The notes: a model not told the origin generated them from the sequence alone. Shown: positions 1 to 10,439, numbered from the stretch's first letter. The stretch is 64,000 bases of DNA from Pseudomonadota bacterium (GCA_021805725.1 JAJZEH010000037.1:114101-178100), one strand, 5' to 3'. Numbers and translations: made by a program.

Positions 1-1
1 T

Positions 2-1123
2 CGCCACTTGCTGACCGAATCGCGTGCGCTTCCGGCGTCCTATTTCAAGGGACTCAATTTTCTGCTCAACGAACAGCCCGACAAGGCCATTGAGGCCCTG
101 ATCGAAGTGGCGCGTGCCGATCAACAGACCGTTGAGTTGCATTTTGCCCTGGGCAGCCTGTTTCGCCGCCGAGGTGAAGTGGATCGCGCCACCCGCATGC
201 ACCAAAACCTGGTGGACCGCAGCGACCTGGGCAGTAGTCAACGCATGGCGGCACTGCATGAGTTGGCCCAGGACTATTTGAAAGCCGGCTTGTTGGACAG
301 GGCAGAAGCCCTGTTCCAGGATTTGCGCAAGACCGAGTTTTCAGAATCAGCCTTGCACTACCTGCTGGAGATTTACGTCACAGAAAAGGATTGGCAGAAA
401 GCCATTGAAACGGCAGAAGCCATGGAGGAGGCCACAGGCGATTCGTATCGTCGCGAAGTGGCCAATTTCCATTGCGAACGCGCGGCCATGGAATACAGCC
501 ATTCGCGCCTGGACGAGGCGCGCGCCCAGATCGCAGCAGCACTCGAAGCCAACCGCCGTTGCGTCCGGGCCAACGTGATGCTGGGAAACTGGGCACAGCG
601 GGAAGGCGATCATGAAGAAGCCGTGGCGATCTGGAAGCGCATCGAAGGACAGGCGCCAGAATACCTTTTCCTGATCGCAGGTCCCCTGATCGAGTCCGCG
701 CGCACATTGGGACGGACCACCGAGGCCCTGACGCTGTTGCGCGGCTGGCAGCAGCGTTATCCCGCTCTCGATTTGCTGGGGGTGGTGTTTCAGGTCACCC
801 TGGAAGAGGAGGGTGCTGAAAGCGCCTTGCGTCAGGTCCGCGAAGAGTTGTATCGCAATCCATCCCTCGGCGCGCTCGACAAATTCCTGGATGCGCAGCT
901 TGCCTCGGCAACGCCGGACCAACGTGCCGACGTTCAATTGATGCGCGATCTCGTGCATGCGCATAGTAGCCGCCTGTCCTTGTTTCAGTGCGGGAGCTGC
1001 GGCTTCAAGGCGCGTACTTTTCATTGGCATTGTCCTGCCTGCGGTGGCTGGGATACTTATCCGCCTCGCCGCAACGCCGAGGGCGAGTTGTCTCAGGCAG
1101 GCAGCAGCCGGGGCGCGATGTAA
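2..1123 (+). CDS. lapB: LPS assembly protein LapB (YciM), 5' truncated by window edge
   Basis: TPR protein that, in the LapB family, scaffolds lipopolysaccharide synthesis at the inner membrane and controls LpxC turnover. Repeated helix-turn-helix TPR units fill most of the protein. The C-terminus carries a rubredoxin-like metal-binding pair, CGSCGF and CPACGG, which is diagnostic of LapB. The reading frame is open to the window edge (Arg-His precede the first in-frame TTG at 8). Family members start with a membrane anchor about 30 residues upstream, so the true start lies outside the window. The stop codon overlaps the pyrF start (TAATG), so the two are translationally coupled. Confidence 0.93.
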   Translation, partial: RHLLTESRALPASYFKGLNFLLNEQPDKAIEALIEVARADQQTVELHFALGSLFRRRGEVDRATRMHQNLVDRSDLGSSQRMAALHELAQDYLKAGLLDRAEALFQDLRKTEFSESALHYLLEIYVTEKDWQKAIETAEAMEEATGDSYRREVANFHCERAAMEYSHSRLDEARAQIAAALEANRRCVRANVMLGNWAQREGDHEEAVAIWKRIEGQAPEYLFLIAGPLIESARTLGRTTEALTLLRGWQQRYPALDLLGVVFQVTLEEEGAESALRQVREELYRNPSLGALDKFLDAQLASATPDQRADVQLMRDLVHAHSSRLSLFQCGSCGFKARTFHWHCPACGGWDTYPPRRNAEGELSQAGSSRGAM

Positions 1124-1836
1124 TGCTGGACCGCCCCGTCATCGTCGCACTCGATGCGGCTACCGAGGCCGCTGCCCGTTCGCTGGCAGACCGCCTTGAC
1201 CCGGCACTCTGCCGCGTCAAGGTTGGCAAGGAGCTTTTTACCGCCGCCGGACACTCTTTTGTGGAATATCTGGTCCGGAAGGGGCATTCGGTTTTTCTGG
1301 ACCTCAAATATCATGACATCCCCAATACGGTGGCTGCCGCCTGTCGTGCCGCTGCGGGGCTTGGCGTGTGGATGGTGGATGTGCATGCATCGGGGGGACC
1401 TGCCATGCTCGAAGCCGCCCGTAATGCGCTGGAATCCGCTCGGGGTGCAGCGCGCCCCAAGCTGATCGCCATCACGGTACTGACGAGCTTTGCCGAATCC
1501 GATTTACAGCGTATCGGCATGGTGGGTTCCATTCCGGAGGCGGTGTTGCGCCTGGCGCGGCTCACCCATGATTGCGGGCTGGACGGTGTGGTGTCTTCGG
1601 CCAGCGAGGCACCCATGTTGCGCGCCCATTTGCCTCCCCCCTTCTTGCTGGTGACGCCAGGAATCCGCCCGCCAGGTGCGGCGAAGGACGACCAGGTGCG
1701 CATCGTCACACCGCAGCAAGCCATCGCATCAGGTTCCGATTATCTGGTCATTGGGCGGCCCATCACGCAAAGTGCCGACCCTGTCTTGACCCTCGCCCAA
1801 ATCAATGCCTCACTCCAAACAATAACGCAATCATGA
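1123..1836 (+). CDS. pyrF: Orotidine 5'-phosphate decarboxylase
   Basis: Last step of de novo UMP synthesis: decarboxylation of OMP. The protein is 237 residues, usual for the family. The catalytic signature LDLKYHDIP sits at residues 59-67, with the Asp60, Lys62 and Asp65 charge network. The ATG at 1123 overlaps the lapB stop; the longer reading frame upstream is lapB read in another frame. The end overlaps the ugd start (ATGA at 1833-1836). The product UMP feeds UDP-sugar synthesis, which fits the next gene. Confidence 0.96.
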   Translation: MLDRPVIVALDAATEAAARSLADRLDPALCRVKVGKELFTAAGHSFVEYLVRKGHSVFLDLKYHDIPNTVAAACRAAAGLGVWMVDVHASGGPAMLEAARNALESARGAARPKLIAITVLTSFAESDLQRIGMVGSIPEAVLRLARLTHDCGLDGVVSSASEAPMLRAHLPPPFLLVTPGIRPPGAAKDDQVRIVTPQQAIASGSDYLVIGRPITQSADPVLTLAQINASLQTITQS

Positions 1837-3155
1837 AAATATCCATCATCGGTACCGGTTATGTAGGCCTCGTCAGCGGCGCCTGCCTCGCAGAAGTGGG
1901 GAACCATGTGCTTTGCCTCGACGTGGATCCCGCCAAGATTGCCATTCTTCGCAATGGTGGCATACCCATTTACGAGCCAGGGCTCGAAGCGATGGTCAAG
2001 CGCAATGTGGCAGCTGGGCGCTTGTCCTTTACCACCGACGTGGCAGAAAGCGTGGCCTACGGTCAGGTACAGTTCATTGCCGTGGGCACCCCTCCCGATG
2101 AGGACGGGTCGGCTGACCTGCAGCACGTGGTTGCGGCTGCACGCAACATTGGACGCCACATGGACAGTCGCAAGGTTATTGTGGACAAGTCAACGGTACC
2201 GGTAGGCACGGCGGACAAGGTGCGAGCCGCGATCCAGGACGAACTGACTGCACGCAGCATGAGCGTGTCTTTCAGCGTGGTGTCCAACCCTGAATTTCTC
2301 AAGGAAGGGGCTGCGGTAGAGGACTTCATGAAGCCCGATCGCATCGTGGTGGGCGCCGAGGACCCCCATGCCATAGAGGTCATGCGTGCGCTTTATGCGC
2401 CGTTCCAGCGCAACCACGAACGCCTGATCCTGATGGACATCAAATCTGCCGAACTTACCAAATACGCGGCCAATGCGATGTTGGCCACACGCATATCCTT
2501 CATGAACGAACTGGCGCTTCTGGCAGAGCGCCTTGGCGCCGACATCGAGCGCGTGCGTCAGGGGATTGGTTCTGATCCACGCATCGGCTACCAGTTTCTT
2601 TACCCCGGTTGTGGGTACGGCGGCTCCTGCTTTCCCAAGGACGTGCAGGCCCTGATGCGCACGGCTGCGGGGAGTGGCCTGGAACTCAAGATTCTCAAGT
2701 CAGTGGAAGCTGTCAATCAGCGCCAGAAGTCGGTGCTGCTGGAGAAGATCGTGAAGCGCTTCGGCGAAAACCTGAGCGGACGGCATTTTGCCGTGTGGGG
2801 GCTTGCATTCAAGCCCAACACCGACGACATGCGCGAAGCTCCCTCGCGGGTACTGATTGACGGATTGCATGCGCGTGGCGCCACCGTGGCTGCCTACGAT
2901 CCGGTGGCCATGGACGAAGCCCGCCATCTTTATGGTGCACGGGATTTTCTGCGTTTTGCAACCTCACCAGAGGACGCACTGACAGGAGCGGATGCGCTGG
3001 TCATCGTGACCGAATGGAAGGAATTTCGCAGTCCGGATTTTGAATCGATCAAAGCCACGCTGCACCATCCTGTGATCTACGATGGACGCAATCTATACGA
3101 GCCGGCGCAGGTGCGGGATGCCGGACTGGAATACTTTGGCATTGGACGATTGTAA
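1833..3155 (+). CDS. ugd: UDP-glucose 6-dehydrogenase
   Basis: Oxidises UDP-glucose twice with NAD+ to UDP-glucuronate, a precursor for surface polysaccharide or aminoarabinose. 440 residues. The N-terminal Rossmann motif GTGYVG is at residues 7-12, and the catalytic Cys is about residue 266 within GGSCFPKD. The ATG at 1833 overlaps the pyrF stop; the start is chosen because the Rossmann strand MKISIIG begins there, while an open frame continues upstream. The stop overlaps the hldA start (TAATG), continuing the coupled lapB-pyrF-ugd-hldA chain. Confidence 0.96.
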   Translation: MKISIIGTGYVGLVSGACLAEVGNHVLCLDVDPAKIAILRNGGIPIYEPGLEAMVKRNVAAGRLSFTTDVAESVAYGQVQFIAVGTPPDEDGSADLQHVVAAARNIGRHMDSRKVIVDKSTVPVGTADKVRAAIQDELTARSMSVSFSVVSNPEFLKEGAAVEDFMKPDRIVVGAEDPHAIEVMRALYAPFQRNHERLILMDIKSAELTKYAANAMLATRISFMNELALLAERLGADIERVRQGIGSDPRIGYQFLYPGCGYGGSCFPKDVQALMRTAAGSGLELKILKSVEAVNQRQKSVLLEKIVKRFGENLSGRHFAVWGLAFKPNTDDMREAPSRVLIDGLHARGATVAAYDPVAMDEARHLYGARDFLRFATSPEDALTGADALVIVTEWKEFRSPDFESIKATLHHPVIYDGRNLYEPAQVRDAGLEYFGIGRL

Positions 3156-4099
3156 TGGCACTGAATGCTGCTTTGCTGGAGAAGTTTTCTGCCGCCCGTA
3201 TTCTGGTGGTAGGGGACGTCATGCTGGACCGTTACTGGTTTGGCGACGTGAGCCGGATCTCGCCGGAGGCTCCGGTGCCGGTGGTTCTGGTGGGAAGGAC
3301 AGAGGAACGCCCTGGTGGCGCCGCCAACGTGGCACGCGGTGTGGCGGCACTGGGAGCGCATTGCACCCTGCTTTCGGTGTGCGGCGATGACGAACCAGGT
3401 CGCCGCCTTGAGCATCTGTTAAAGGCTGAGGGCGTGCAGGCAGTCCTGCATCGGGACGCCACCATCGATACCACTGTCAAGCTGCGGGTGATTGGGCGTC
3501 AGCAACAATTGCTGCGCATCGATTTTGAAACCCAGCCCAGCCATGAAGTACTGTTGGCCAAGTTGAGCGGATTCTCTGGCATGCTGGAAATGGCTGATCT
3601 TGTCATCCTGTCCGATTACGGCAAGGGTGGGTTGCGCCACATCGAAGCCATGATCGAGCAATGCCGACGCGCCGGAAAACCCGTTCTGGTGGACCCGAAG
3701 GGCGAGGACTACCGGCGTTATCGGGGGGCTACGCTATTGACGCCCAACAAGTCAGAGTTCCGCCAAGTGGCAGGCTCCTGGAAAAGCGACACGGAACTCG
3801 CCGCCAAGGCTGAGAAGCTGCGTGCCGAACTCAACCTCGACGCCATGCTCGTGACCCGCAGCGAAGAGGGCATGACGCTCTACCAGCCAGGCCGCGTCAC
3901 GCACGAGCCCACCCATGCCCAAGAGGTCTATGACGTCAGTGGCGCAGGGGATACCGTGATTGCCACGCTGGGTGTGGCCGTGGCCTCCGGCGTCGGGATG
4001 CAGGATGCGGTACGCCTGGCCAATCGGGCGGCCGGCATCGTGGTGGGCAAGTTGGGCACGGCAGTGGTCAGCCGCGACGAATTGCGGCAATCTTTGTAA
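3155..4099 (+). CDS. hldA: D-glycero-beta-D-manno-heptose-7-phosphate kinase (RfaE domain I)
   Basis: PfkB/ribokinase-fold kinase that phosphorylates heptose 7-phosphate at C1 for ADP-heptose synthesis (LPS inner core). 314 residues, i.e. only the kinase half of the bifunctional E. coli HldE; no nucleotidyltransferase domain follows, so a separate hldC must be elsewhere. The GAGDT motif near residue 264 supplies the catalytic base (Asp about 266), and the substrate-binding motif GGAANVA is near residue 50. The start overlaps the ugd stop. hldD follows after a 25-nt gap, so two pathway enzymes are co-transcribed. Confidence 0.94.
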   Translation: MALNAALLEKFSAARILVVGDVMLDRYWFGDVSRISPEAPVPVVLVGRTEERPGGAANVARGVAALGAHCTLLSVCGDDEPGRRLEHLLKAEGVQAVLHRDATIDTTVKLRVIGRQQQLLRIDFETQPSHEVLLAKLSGFSGMLEMADLVILSDYGKGGLRHIEAMIEQCRRAGKPVLVDPKGEDYRRYRGATLLTPNKSEFRQVAGSWKSDTELAAKAEKLRAELNLDAMLVTRSEEGMTLYQPGRVTHEPTHAQEVYDVSGAGDTVIATLGVAVASGVGMQDAVRLANRAAGIVVGKLGTAVVSRDELRQSL

Positions 4100-4124
4100 A
4101 CAGCATACGGCAGGAACAACCAGC

Positions 4125-5132
4125 ATGGTCACCATCGTCACCGGCGCGGCCGGATTCATCGGCGCCAACATCGTGAAGGAACTCAACCGGCGCGGCATTA
4201 CCAGCATCGTGGCGGTTGATAACCTTGAAAAGGCCGGCAAATTCAAAAATCTGGCGGATTGTACCATCGCTGATTATCTGGACAAGCGCGAGTTCCTCGC
4301 GCTGCTCGAGGCAGATGCGCTGGATCACGAGGTCTCGGCAGTACTGCACCAGGGCGCCTGTTCCGACACCATGGAACATAATGGTCGCTACATGATGGAC
4401 AACAATTTTCGCTATACCTGCAAGGTGTTTCGCTACTGCCAGGAACGCGAAATTCCCCTGGTTTATGCTTCTTCTGCCTCCGTGTACGGATCCAATACCA
4501 CCTTCAAGGAAGAACCCTCCTGCGAAAGCCCGCTGAACGTGTATGGCTACTCCAAGCTCGCCTTCGACCAGTATTTCCGGCAGCGCGCCCAGGAGGCTGG
4601 GTTGACTTCGCCATGCGTCGGCCTGCGCTATTTCAACGTGTACGGACCGCATGAGCAGCACAAGGAGCGCATGGCGTCGGTAGCCTTCCATTTTTTCAAT
4701 CAGTATCTGGAAAAGGGAAAGATTCGGCTTTTCGAAGGTTGCGACGGGTATGCCAACGGCGAACAACGACGCGATTTCATCTCGGTGGAAGACGTCGTCA
4801 GGGTCAACCTCTGGTTTCTCGATCATCCCGAAATCTCCGGCATCTTCAATCTGGGAACCGGGCGCAGCCGCACTTTCAATGACGTCGCCGTGGCTACCAT
4901 CAATGCCATCCGTGCCACGGAGGGTGAGGATGAGATGACCCTGCAGGACATGCAAGCCAGGGAATTGATCGAATATATTCCTTTTCCCGACGCCTTGAAG
5001 GGAAAGTACCAAAGTTACACTGAGGCGGACATGAAGAGCCTTCTGGAAGCAGGTTACGACCACCCCTTCCTGGATGTCACCGAAGGCGTGGCACGCTATG
5101 TGGCCCAGATGACGGGAACGACGATTCGATAA
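4125..5132 (+). CDS. hldD: ADP-L-glycero-D-manno-heptose 6-epimerase
   Basis: Short-chain dehydrogenase/epimerase that converts ADP-D-glycero- to ADP-L-glycero-manno-heptose, the donor for LPS inner core. 335 residues. The N-terminal NADP-binding motif TGAAGFIG is at residues 6-13, and the YxxxK catalytic pair lies in YGYSK. The ATG at 4125 is chosen because the Rossmann strand starts there; the frame is open upstream but overlaps hldA. It is the last gene of the lapB-hldD unit and is followed by an intrinsic terminator. Confidence 0.96.
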   Translation: MVTIVTGAAGFIGANIVKELNRRGITSIVAVDNLEKAGKFKNLADCTIADYLDKREFLALLEADALDHEVSAVLHQGACSDTMEHNGRYMMDNNFRYTCKVFRYCQEREIPLVYASSASVYGSNTTFKEEPSCESPLNVYGYSKLAFDQYFRQRAQEAGLTSPCVGLRYFNVYGPHEQHKERMASVAFHFFNQYLEKGKIRLFEGCDGYANGEQRRDFISVEDVVRVNLWFLDHPEISGIFNLGTGRSRTFNDVAVATINAIRATEGEDEMTLQDMQARELIEYIPFPDALKGKYQSYTEADMKSLLEAGYDHPFLDVTEGVARYVAQMTGTTIR

Positions 5133-5154
5133 CCGAATCCATGCGGCATGCTCC

Positions 5155-5179
5155 AGGGGGCCTTCATGGCCCCTTTTTC
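5155..5179 (+). terminator. Intrinsic terminator after hldD
   Basis: GGGGCC (5157-5162) pairs with GGCCCC (5168-5173) around a 5-nt loop and is followed by TTTTT. It closes the lapB-hldD operon just before the ComEA-like gene. Confidence 0.8.
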
Positions 5180-5195
5180 TTTTATGGAGATTGCC

Positions 5196-5561
5196 ATGAC
5201 TCATGGAACGACTTGCCGTGAAACCGGGTTCTTCATCCGCCGTCTGCTGTTGGCCTTTCTTGCAAGCCTTGCCCTGTGGGGGCATGCTTGGGCAGTGGTG
5301 GACCTCAACCTTGCCGATGAGGCGCAATTGCGCACCGTCAAGGGCATCGGTCCCGTCAAGGCCCGCGCCATCCTGGCGTATCGTGCCAAAAATGGCCCGT
5401 TTCGTTCAGTGGCGGACCTGCGCAGGGTCAAGGGCTTTGGCGCCAAGACCATAGCGCGCATCGGCCCAGCGATTACGCTTTCAGGAAAACCCATGGCCGG
5501 CTCCTCCGCGGGCCAGAATGCTGCGGCCCAAACCGCAGTGGGACCTCGGGGGCGCCATTGA
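5196..5561 (+). CDS. ComEA-like helix-hairpin-helix DNA-binding protein
   Basis: Small exported DNA-binding protein of the ComEA type; ComEA binds incoming DNA in the periplasm during natural transformation. 121 residues: a signal peptide (FFIRRLLLAFLASLALWGHAWA region), then the ComEA signature of an N-terminal VDLNLADEAQL segment and two helix-hairpin-helix units (VKGIGPVKARAIL and VKGFGAKTIARI). The ATG at 5196 is chosen for GGAGA at 5186-5190, 5 nt upstream. It lies immediately after the hldD terminator and is probably its own unit. Single-HHH proteins like this are widespread, so a role in uptake is inferred from family only. Confidence 0.85.
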   Translation: MTHGTTCRETGFFIRRLLLAFLASLALWGHAWAVVDLNLADEAQLRTVKGIGPVKARAILAYRAKNGPFRSVADLRRVKGFGAKTIARIGPAITLSGKPMAGSSAGQNAAAQTAVGPRGRH

Positions 5562-5600
5562 GGATGCTGGAAATGGACGTTCTGTGCTAAAGTTTTGTGC

Positions 5601-6488
5601 ATGATAAAGACCATCGAAGAATGCATCGGCGATACGCCACTTGTTCCGTTGCGGCGTTTGCCAGGCAACACCTCCAACAAGATTTTCGCCAAGCTGGAAG
5701 GTAACAATCCAGCGGGGTCAGTCAAGGATCGTCCCGCCCTTTCCATGGTCAAGCGCGCCGAGGCGCGCGGCGATATCAAGCCTGGCGACACCCTGATCGA
5801 GGCCACCAGCGGTAACACGGGCATCGGCCTGGCACTGGCCGCATCGCTGCGCGGGTATCGCCTGGTGTTGATCATGCCAGAGCATTTGAGCGTCGAGCGG
5901 CGCCAGACCGTGCGAGCCCTGGGGGCTGAGATCCTGCTGACGCCGAAGGAAGGCGGCATGGAGGCGGCGCGCGATCTCGCCGAAAAAATGCGCGATGCGG
6001 GCGAGGGCATCATCCTGGACCAGTTCAACAACCCGGACAATCCCCTGGCCCATTACGAATCCACCGGCCCCGAAATCTGGCGCGATACGGGGGGAAGGAT
6101 CACGCATTTCGTGGCCACCATGGGGACCACGGGCACCATCATGGGGGTGGCGCGTTACCTCAAGGAGCAAAACCCGGCCGTCCAGATCGTGGGCGTCTAT
6201 CCTGCAGAAGGGGCGAACGTGCCGGGAATTCGCAAGTGGCCTGAAGCTTACCTGCCCAAGATCTTCGATCGGCGCCTGGTGGACCAGATCATCGAGGTCA
6301 GCCAGCCGGATGCCGAAGACACCATGCGCCGTCTGGCCAGGGAAGAGGGTATTTTTGCCGGGGTCTCCTCGGGTGGCGGCTGCTGGGCCGCACTGCAGGT
6401 GTCAAAGTCCGTACAGAATGCCGTGATCGTGCATGTGGCCTGCGATCGCGGCGACCGCTATCTTTCCACGGGCGTCTATCCGGCATGA
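5601..6488 (+). CDS. cysM: Cysteine synthase B (O-acetylserine sulfhydrylase)
   Basis: PLP-dependent beta-replacement enzyme that makes cysteine from O-acetylserine and sulfide or thiosulfate. 295 residues. The PLP lysine is Lys42 in NPAGSVKDR, with the TSGNTG phosphate/substrate loop near residue 70. The CysM-type C-terminus (GVSSGGGCWAAL, then VHVACDRGDRYLSTGVY) separates it from CysK. The ATG at 5601 is preferred over an in-frame TTG at 5595. The end overlaps the exonuclease start (ATGATG). Confidence 0.94.
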   Translation: MIKTIEECIGDTPLVPLRRLPGNTSNKIFAKLEGNNPAGSVKDRPALSMVKRAEARGDIKPGDTLIEATSGNTGIGLALAASLRGYRLVLIMPEHLSVERRQTVRALGAEILLTPKEGGMEAARDLAEKMRDAGEGIILDQFNNPDNPLAHYESTGPEIWRDTGGRITHFVATMGTTGTIMGVARYLKEQNPAVQIVGVYPAEGANVPGIRKWPEAYLPKIFDRRLVDQIIEVSQPDAEDTMRRLAREEGIFAGVSSGGGCWAALQVSKSVQNAVIVHVACDRGDRYLSTGVYPA

Positions 6489-7267
6489 TGCCGGTGCTGG
6501 TCTTTGACATCGAGACCGTACCGGACTGCGACGGGCTCATCAGGCTACACGACCTCGACCCCACCACAGCGCACGCCGAAGTGGCGGCAAAAGCCTTCGC
6601 CGAGCGGCGCGAAAAAACCGGCTCCGATTTTTTGCCGCATTACCTGCAACGGGTGGTCTCCATTTCCTGCGCGCTTCGCAACCGAGATGGCTTCAGGGTA
6701 TGGTCGCTGGGCTCAGTGGAGGATTCCGAAGCCAGCATCATTCAGCGTTTTTACGACGGGGTGGACAAATATACGCCGCAATTGGTGTCGTGGAACGGCA
6801 AGGGCTTCGATGCCCAGGTGCTGCACTACCGTTCTCTCATCCATGGCATTACTGCGGCGCGCTACTGGGACATGGGCGAGGATGACAAGGACTTCAAGTG
6901 GAACAATTACCTGTCGCGCTACCATCCCCGCCATCTGGACTTGATGGATGTGCTGGCGCTCTACAACAACCGAGCCAACGCGCCGCTGGACGCCCTGGCC
7001 AAGTTGATCGGTTTTCCCGGTAAGCTCGGCATGGATGGCAGCGCAGTCTGGCAATCCTATCAGGACGGTGACATCGCCGGCATTCGCGCCTATTGCGAAA
7101 CCGATGTGCTCAATACCTATCTGCTCTATACGCGTTTTCAGTTGGTGCGGGGTCAACTGACGCCCCCACAGTACCAGGAGGAACTGGCGTTCCTCCGTGC
7201 CACCATCGCCGGACTCGAGGGGCAGCACTGGAAGGAGTTTCTGGAGGCATGGAAGCCCGCAAACTGA
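6485..7267 (+). CDS. Predicted 3'-5' exonuclease, PolB-like DEDD family
   Basis: 260-residue stand-alone DEDDy exonuclease related to the proofreading domain of family B polymerases. The motifs appear in order: FDIETVPD (Exo I, residues about 7-14), SWNGKGFDAQVL (Exo II) and YCETDVLNTYLLY (Exo III, with the Tyr/Asp pair). The start ATG overlaps the cysM stop and there is no obvious Shine-Dalgarno, so translation is probably coupled. The precise substrate (DNA or RNA 3' ends) is not known for this family. Confidence 0.85.
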   Translation: MMPVLVFDIETVPDCDGLIRLHDLDPTTAHAEVAAKAFAERREKTGSDFLPHYLQRVVSISCALRNRDGFRVWSLGSVEDSEASIIQRFYDGVDKYTPQLVSWNGKGFDAQVLHYRSLIHGITAARYWDMGEDDKDFKWNNYLSRYHPRHLDLMDVLALYNNRANAPLDALAKLIGFPGKLGMDGSAVWQSYQDGDIAGIRAYCETDVLNTYLLYTRFQLVRGQLTPPQYQEELAFLRATIAGLEGQHWKEFLEAWKPAN

Positions 7268-7737
7268 TGGGGCTATGCCCTGATTGCGGCAATCTGCGCG
7301 ATGCCCTGGAAGACCGTTGCCCCTTTTGCGACTGCCTGGGGGCGCCGCTACCCAGTCCGGACATTTCCGACGTCGTGTTTGTCATTGATCTCGAGGCAGG
7401 CATGCCTGCGGTGGAAGATGCACTGGAGCGTCTGGACGGACTGCTGCGCAAGACGCAGGAAGCCGGCATCCGAATGGTCAAGGTGATTCACGGCTATGGC
7501 TCTTCCGGCAAGGGCGGGCTGATCCGGCTGGCGTTTCTGGAAGGCCTGCAGTCTCATCGCTGGGCGGACCGGATCAGGGACTATCTTCCGGGCGAGTCCC
7601 TGAAGGCAGGAAGCGAGGCGTTGCGCGGACTGTCCCGGCACCACCAGCAACTCATCAAAAGCCTCAAGGGCGGCAGTCAGGGTAATCCTGGCATGACGAT
7701 TCTGATCATGACTCAAGGGGCACCCCTTTCCAATTGA
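7249..7737 (+). CDS. Smr-domain protein with N-terminal zinc ribbon
   Basis: About 162 residues. The N-terminus carries two CxxC knuckles, CPDC and CPFC, likely a zinc ribbon. The rest is a Smr (MutS2 C-terminal) domain: VVFVIDLEAGMPAVEDAL replaces the usual LDLHG strand, followed by the VIHGYGSSGKGGLIR core that matches the family HGxG...GGxLR motif. Smr domains nick DNA or cleave RNA, but the usual LDLHG histidine is absent here, so activity may differ. The start at 7249 overlaps the exonuclease end; an ATG at 7267 is an alternative, and neither has an ideal ribosome binding site. Confidence 0.75.
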   Translation: MEARKLMGLCPDCGNLRDALEDRCPFCDCLGAPLPSPDISDVVFVIDLEAGMPAVEDALERLDGLLRKTQEAGIRMVKVIHGYGSSGKGGLIRLAFLEGLQSHRWADRIRDYLPGESLKAGSEALRGLSRHHQQLIKSLKGGSQGNPGMTILIMTQGAPLSN

Positions 7738-7797
7738 TCACGAGCTCACTATGATGGACGAAGTCATATTCCTGTTTTGACAAAAAGGGAGGTCTCC

Positions 7798-8253
7798 ATG
7801 CTGGAGTTGAACATCAATGGCCGCACGAAGCGGATCGATGTGGAACCCGAAATGCCGCTGCTGTGGGTACTGAGGGATCATCTGGAGCTTCCCGGCACCA
7901 AATATGGTTGCGGCATTTCTGCCTGCGGCGCCTGTACCGTACACCTGGACGGCGAAACGGTGCGCTCCTGCACCTTGCCGGTATCGGCAGCACAGGGCAA
8001 GAAGATCACCACCATCGAGGGGCTGTCCAGGAACGGGTTGCATGCCGTCCAGAAAGCCTGGATTGAACACGAAGTACCCCAATGCGGTTATTGCCAGACC
8101 GGCATGATCATGGCCACGGTGGCCTTGCTGGAGAAACACCCGCATCCTACGGATGCGCAGATAGATGACATCGTCACCAACCTCTGCCGTTGCGGAACCT
8201 ATGCTCGCGTGAGGAAGGCCATCCACGCGCTCGCAGGATCCCGAGGAGAATGA
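7798..8253 (+). CDS. Molybdenum hydroxylase small subunit, [2Fe-2S] (IorA-like)
   Basis: 151-residue electron-transfer subunit of a xanthine dehydrogenase/isoquinoline 1-oxidoreductase type enzyme. It has an N-terminal plant-type [2Fe-2S] ferredoxin domain ([12 protein letters not shown], then Cys in VRSC) and a C-terminal helical [2Fe-2S] domain (CGYCQTGM ... CRCGTY). The ATG at 7798 has AAGGGAGG at 7785-7792, 5 nt upstream; the in-frame TTG at 7777 is rejected. The large subunit follows after 2 nt. No FAD subunit is encoded nearby, as is typical of the two-subunit Ior type that passes electrons to a cytochrome or the membrane. Confidence 0.92.
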   Translation: MLELNINGRTKRIDVEPEMPLLWVLRDHLELPGTKYGCGISACGACTVHLDGETVRSCTLPVSAAQGKKITTIEGLSRNGLHAVQKAWIEHEVPQCGYCQTGMIMATVALLEKHPHPTDAQIDDIVTNLCRCGTYARVRKAIHALAGSRGE

Positions 8254-8255
8254 CC

Positions 8256-10439
8256 ATGACCCTTACCGTCTCCCGTCGCGATTTTCTCAAGGTCTCCAGC
8301 CTGCTCGGCGGTGGTTTTGCGCTGGAGTTCTCCTTTCCACTGGTTTCCAGGGCCGTCAGCGGGAGTCCTGGCACTGAAGTCAACGCCTGGATACTGATTC
8401 ACCCTGATGACCGCGTGGTAATTCGCATCGCCCGTTCCGAAATGGGGCAGGGCACGTTCACAGCCCTTGCACAGTTGGTTGCCGAGGAGCTTGATTGCGA
8501 ATGGTCCAAGGTAAGCGCCGAATTTGCATCGCCCAACGAGAACATTCGCAGAAACCACGTCTGGGGCTCCATGGCCACCGGGGGCAGCAGGGGGGTTCGC
8601 ACCTCCCAGGATTATGTGCGCAAGGCGGGAGCCAGCGCGCGCGAAATGTTGATCTCTGCAGCAGCAGAACGGTGGCATGTACCTGCTGCGGCCTGTACGG
8701 TGGAGCTCGGCATCATCACCCATGGGCCGAGCGGCCGAAAGCTTCGATACGGACAGGTTGCCACTGAGGCAGCCATGCTCGTGCCGCCCAAGGACGTGAC
8801 CCTGCGTGACCCCAAGGACTGGAAGATCGCTGGCAAGCCGATGCATCGACTCGACATTCCGGACAAGGTGATGGGCAAACCTGTGTTCGGGGTTGATGTA
8901 TCCCTGCCCGGCATGCTGCATGCGTCCATCGCGCAATGCCCGGTTTTTGGTGGCAGGCTCGCCAGCGTAGACGCGAGCGTTGCCGAGAGGATGCGGGGCG
9001 TCAAGAAAATCGTGCGCGAAGAGAACTTCGTTGCCGTCGTGGCTGATAGCTGGTGGCGCGCCGACGAAGCCTTGAAGAAGCTCGTCGTCCAGTGGGATGG
9101 GGGCAGCTACGCCCAGGCCAGCAACGACACTGTCACGGCGATGCTGCAGGAGGGACTGGCTGCCAAGGACCTGCCCCAGGCGCGCAAGATGGGCGATACT
9201 GCAGCGGCCCTTCAGGCTGCCGCGAAGGTGGTCGAGGTGGAATACCACGCCCCCTACATTAACCATGCAACCCTTGAACCCCAGACCTGTACCGCATGGT
9301 TCAAGCCGGAAGGGTTCCTGGATGTATGGACCTCCACGCAGGATGGCGAGGCGTCCATGATTGCTGCAGCGGCAGCATCAGGATTGCCGCTCGAGAAGAT
9401 CGAGGTCCACAAGATGATGCTAGGCGGTGGATTTGGCCGGCGCGGCGGGCCGCAGGACTTTGTCACGCAAGGCGTTCTGATTGCCAAGGCCCTGCCCGGG
9501 GTGCCTGTCAAGTTGATGTGGTCGCGCTCCGAGGACATGCGCCACGGGTTTTATCGCCCGGCCAGCATCGTTCGTATGAAAGCGGGCCTCGATGCGCAGG
9601 GCAATCTCGTGGCGCTGCACACCAAAGTGGCTTGCCCGTCCATTTTGAAAGTGCTGCGACCCGCGGCACTCCCCAAGGATGGGATTGATCCCACAGCCGT
9701 GCGTTCCTTCTATGACATGCCCTACACGGTGCCCAACCAGCAGGTGGATTACGCCATGCGTAACGGTCATGTGCCAGTTGGGTTCTGGCGCGCACCAGGC
9801 CAGCAGAATGCCTTCTATCGTGAGTGTTTCATTGATGAACTGGCCGCGATGGCAGGTCAGGATCCGGTGGCTTACCGCCAGTCCATGCTCAAGGCAGGGG
9901 ACAAGAATCGCCTCGTGCTGGAGGCGGTGGCCAAGGCCGCGGGCTGGGGTACGCCATTACCCTCGGGGATGCATCGTGGCGTTGCGGTGGCCGATGGCTT
10001 TGACAGTTTTACCGCCATGGTGGTGGAAGTATCGGTCAATGAAAAGGGAGAGGCTCGGGTGCACCGCGTTGTCGTGGCCATTGACTCGGGTTATGTGGTC
10101 AACCCGGACACTTGCCGCGCCCAAGCGGAAAGTAACGTGATCTTCGGTTTGGGCAGCATCCTCTACCAGGAAAACAACCTGAAGGACGGCCGCATCGTGG
10201 AATCGAATTTTCATGACTTCCGCCTTCCGCAAATTTCAGAAATGCCCCAAGTGGAAACCCTGCTGGTTCCCACAGGGGGCTTTTGGGGCGGGCACGGCGA
10301 GCCAGCCATTCTTGCCCTGGCGCCCGCGGTATGCAATGCCATCTTCCAGGCCACGGGCACCCGGGTGCGCTCGCTACCGCTCAAGCATCACAACCTATTG
10401 CGGCACAGCCGCCTTGGCGATCTGGCTGGCGTCGCCTAA
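8256..10439 (+). CDS. Molybdenum hydroxylase large subunit, Tat-exported (IorB-like)
   Basis: 727-residue molybdopterin-cytosine-dinucleotide subunit of the isoquinoline 1-oxidoreductase beta / aldehyde dehydrogenase family. The N-terminal Tat signal SRRDFLK followed by a hydrophobic stretch indicates export, folded, with its small partner. Family motifs seen include GQGTFTALAQL, GGGFGRRGG and the C-terminal GEPAILALAPAVCNAI with the catalytic-Glu region. The ATG at 8256 is chosen for AGGAG at 8244-8248; ATG 8250 is too close to it. The substrate cannot be read from sequence (N-heteroaromatic or aldehyde). The 3' end overlaps the opposing PrpD-family gene by 45 bp. Confidence 0.9.
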   Translation: MTLTVSRRDFLKVSSLLGGGFALEFSFPLVSRAVSGSPGTEVNAWILIHPDDRVVIRIARSEMGQGTFTALAQLVAEELDCEWSKVSAEFASPNENIRRNHVWGSMATGGSRGVRTSQDYVRKAGASAREMLISAAAERWHVPAAACTVELGIITHGPSGRKLRYGQVATEAAMLVPPKDVTLRDPKDWKIAGKPMHRLDIPDKVMGKPVFGVDVSLPGMLHASIAQCPVFGGRLASVDASVAERMRGVKKIVREENFVAVVADSWWRADEALKKLVVQWDGGSYAQASNDTVTAMLQEGLAAKDLPQARKMGDTAAALQAAAKVVEVEYHAPYINHATLEPQTCTAWFKPEGFLDVWTSTQDGEASMIAAAAASGLPLEKIEVHKMMLGGGFGRRGGPQDFVTQGVLIAKALPGVPVKLMWSRSEDMRHGFYRPASIVRMKAGLDAQGNLVALHTKVACPSILKVLRPAALPKDGIDPTAVRSFYDMPYTVPNQQVDYAMRNGHVPVGFWRAPGQQNAFYRECFIDELAAMAGQDPVAYRQSMLKAGDKNRLVLEAVAKAAGWGTPLPSGMHRGVAVADGFDSFTAMVVEVSVNEKGEARVHRVVVAIDSGYVVNPDTCRAQAESNVIFGLGSILYQENNLKDGRIVESNFHDFRLPQISEMPQVETLLVPTGGFWGGHGEPAILALAPAVCNAIFQATGTRVRSLPLKHHNLLRHSRLGDLAGVA

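Noticed and set aside
4068..5327. Long open minus-strand frame (419 codons) opposite hldD
   Set aside because: hldD is clearly the real gene. The antisense frame has no recognisable motifs and follows the codon periodicity of hldD.
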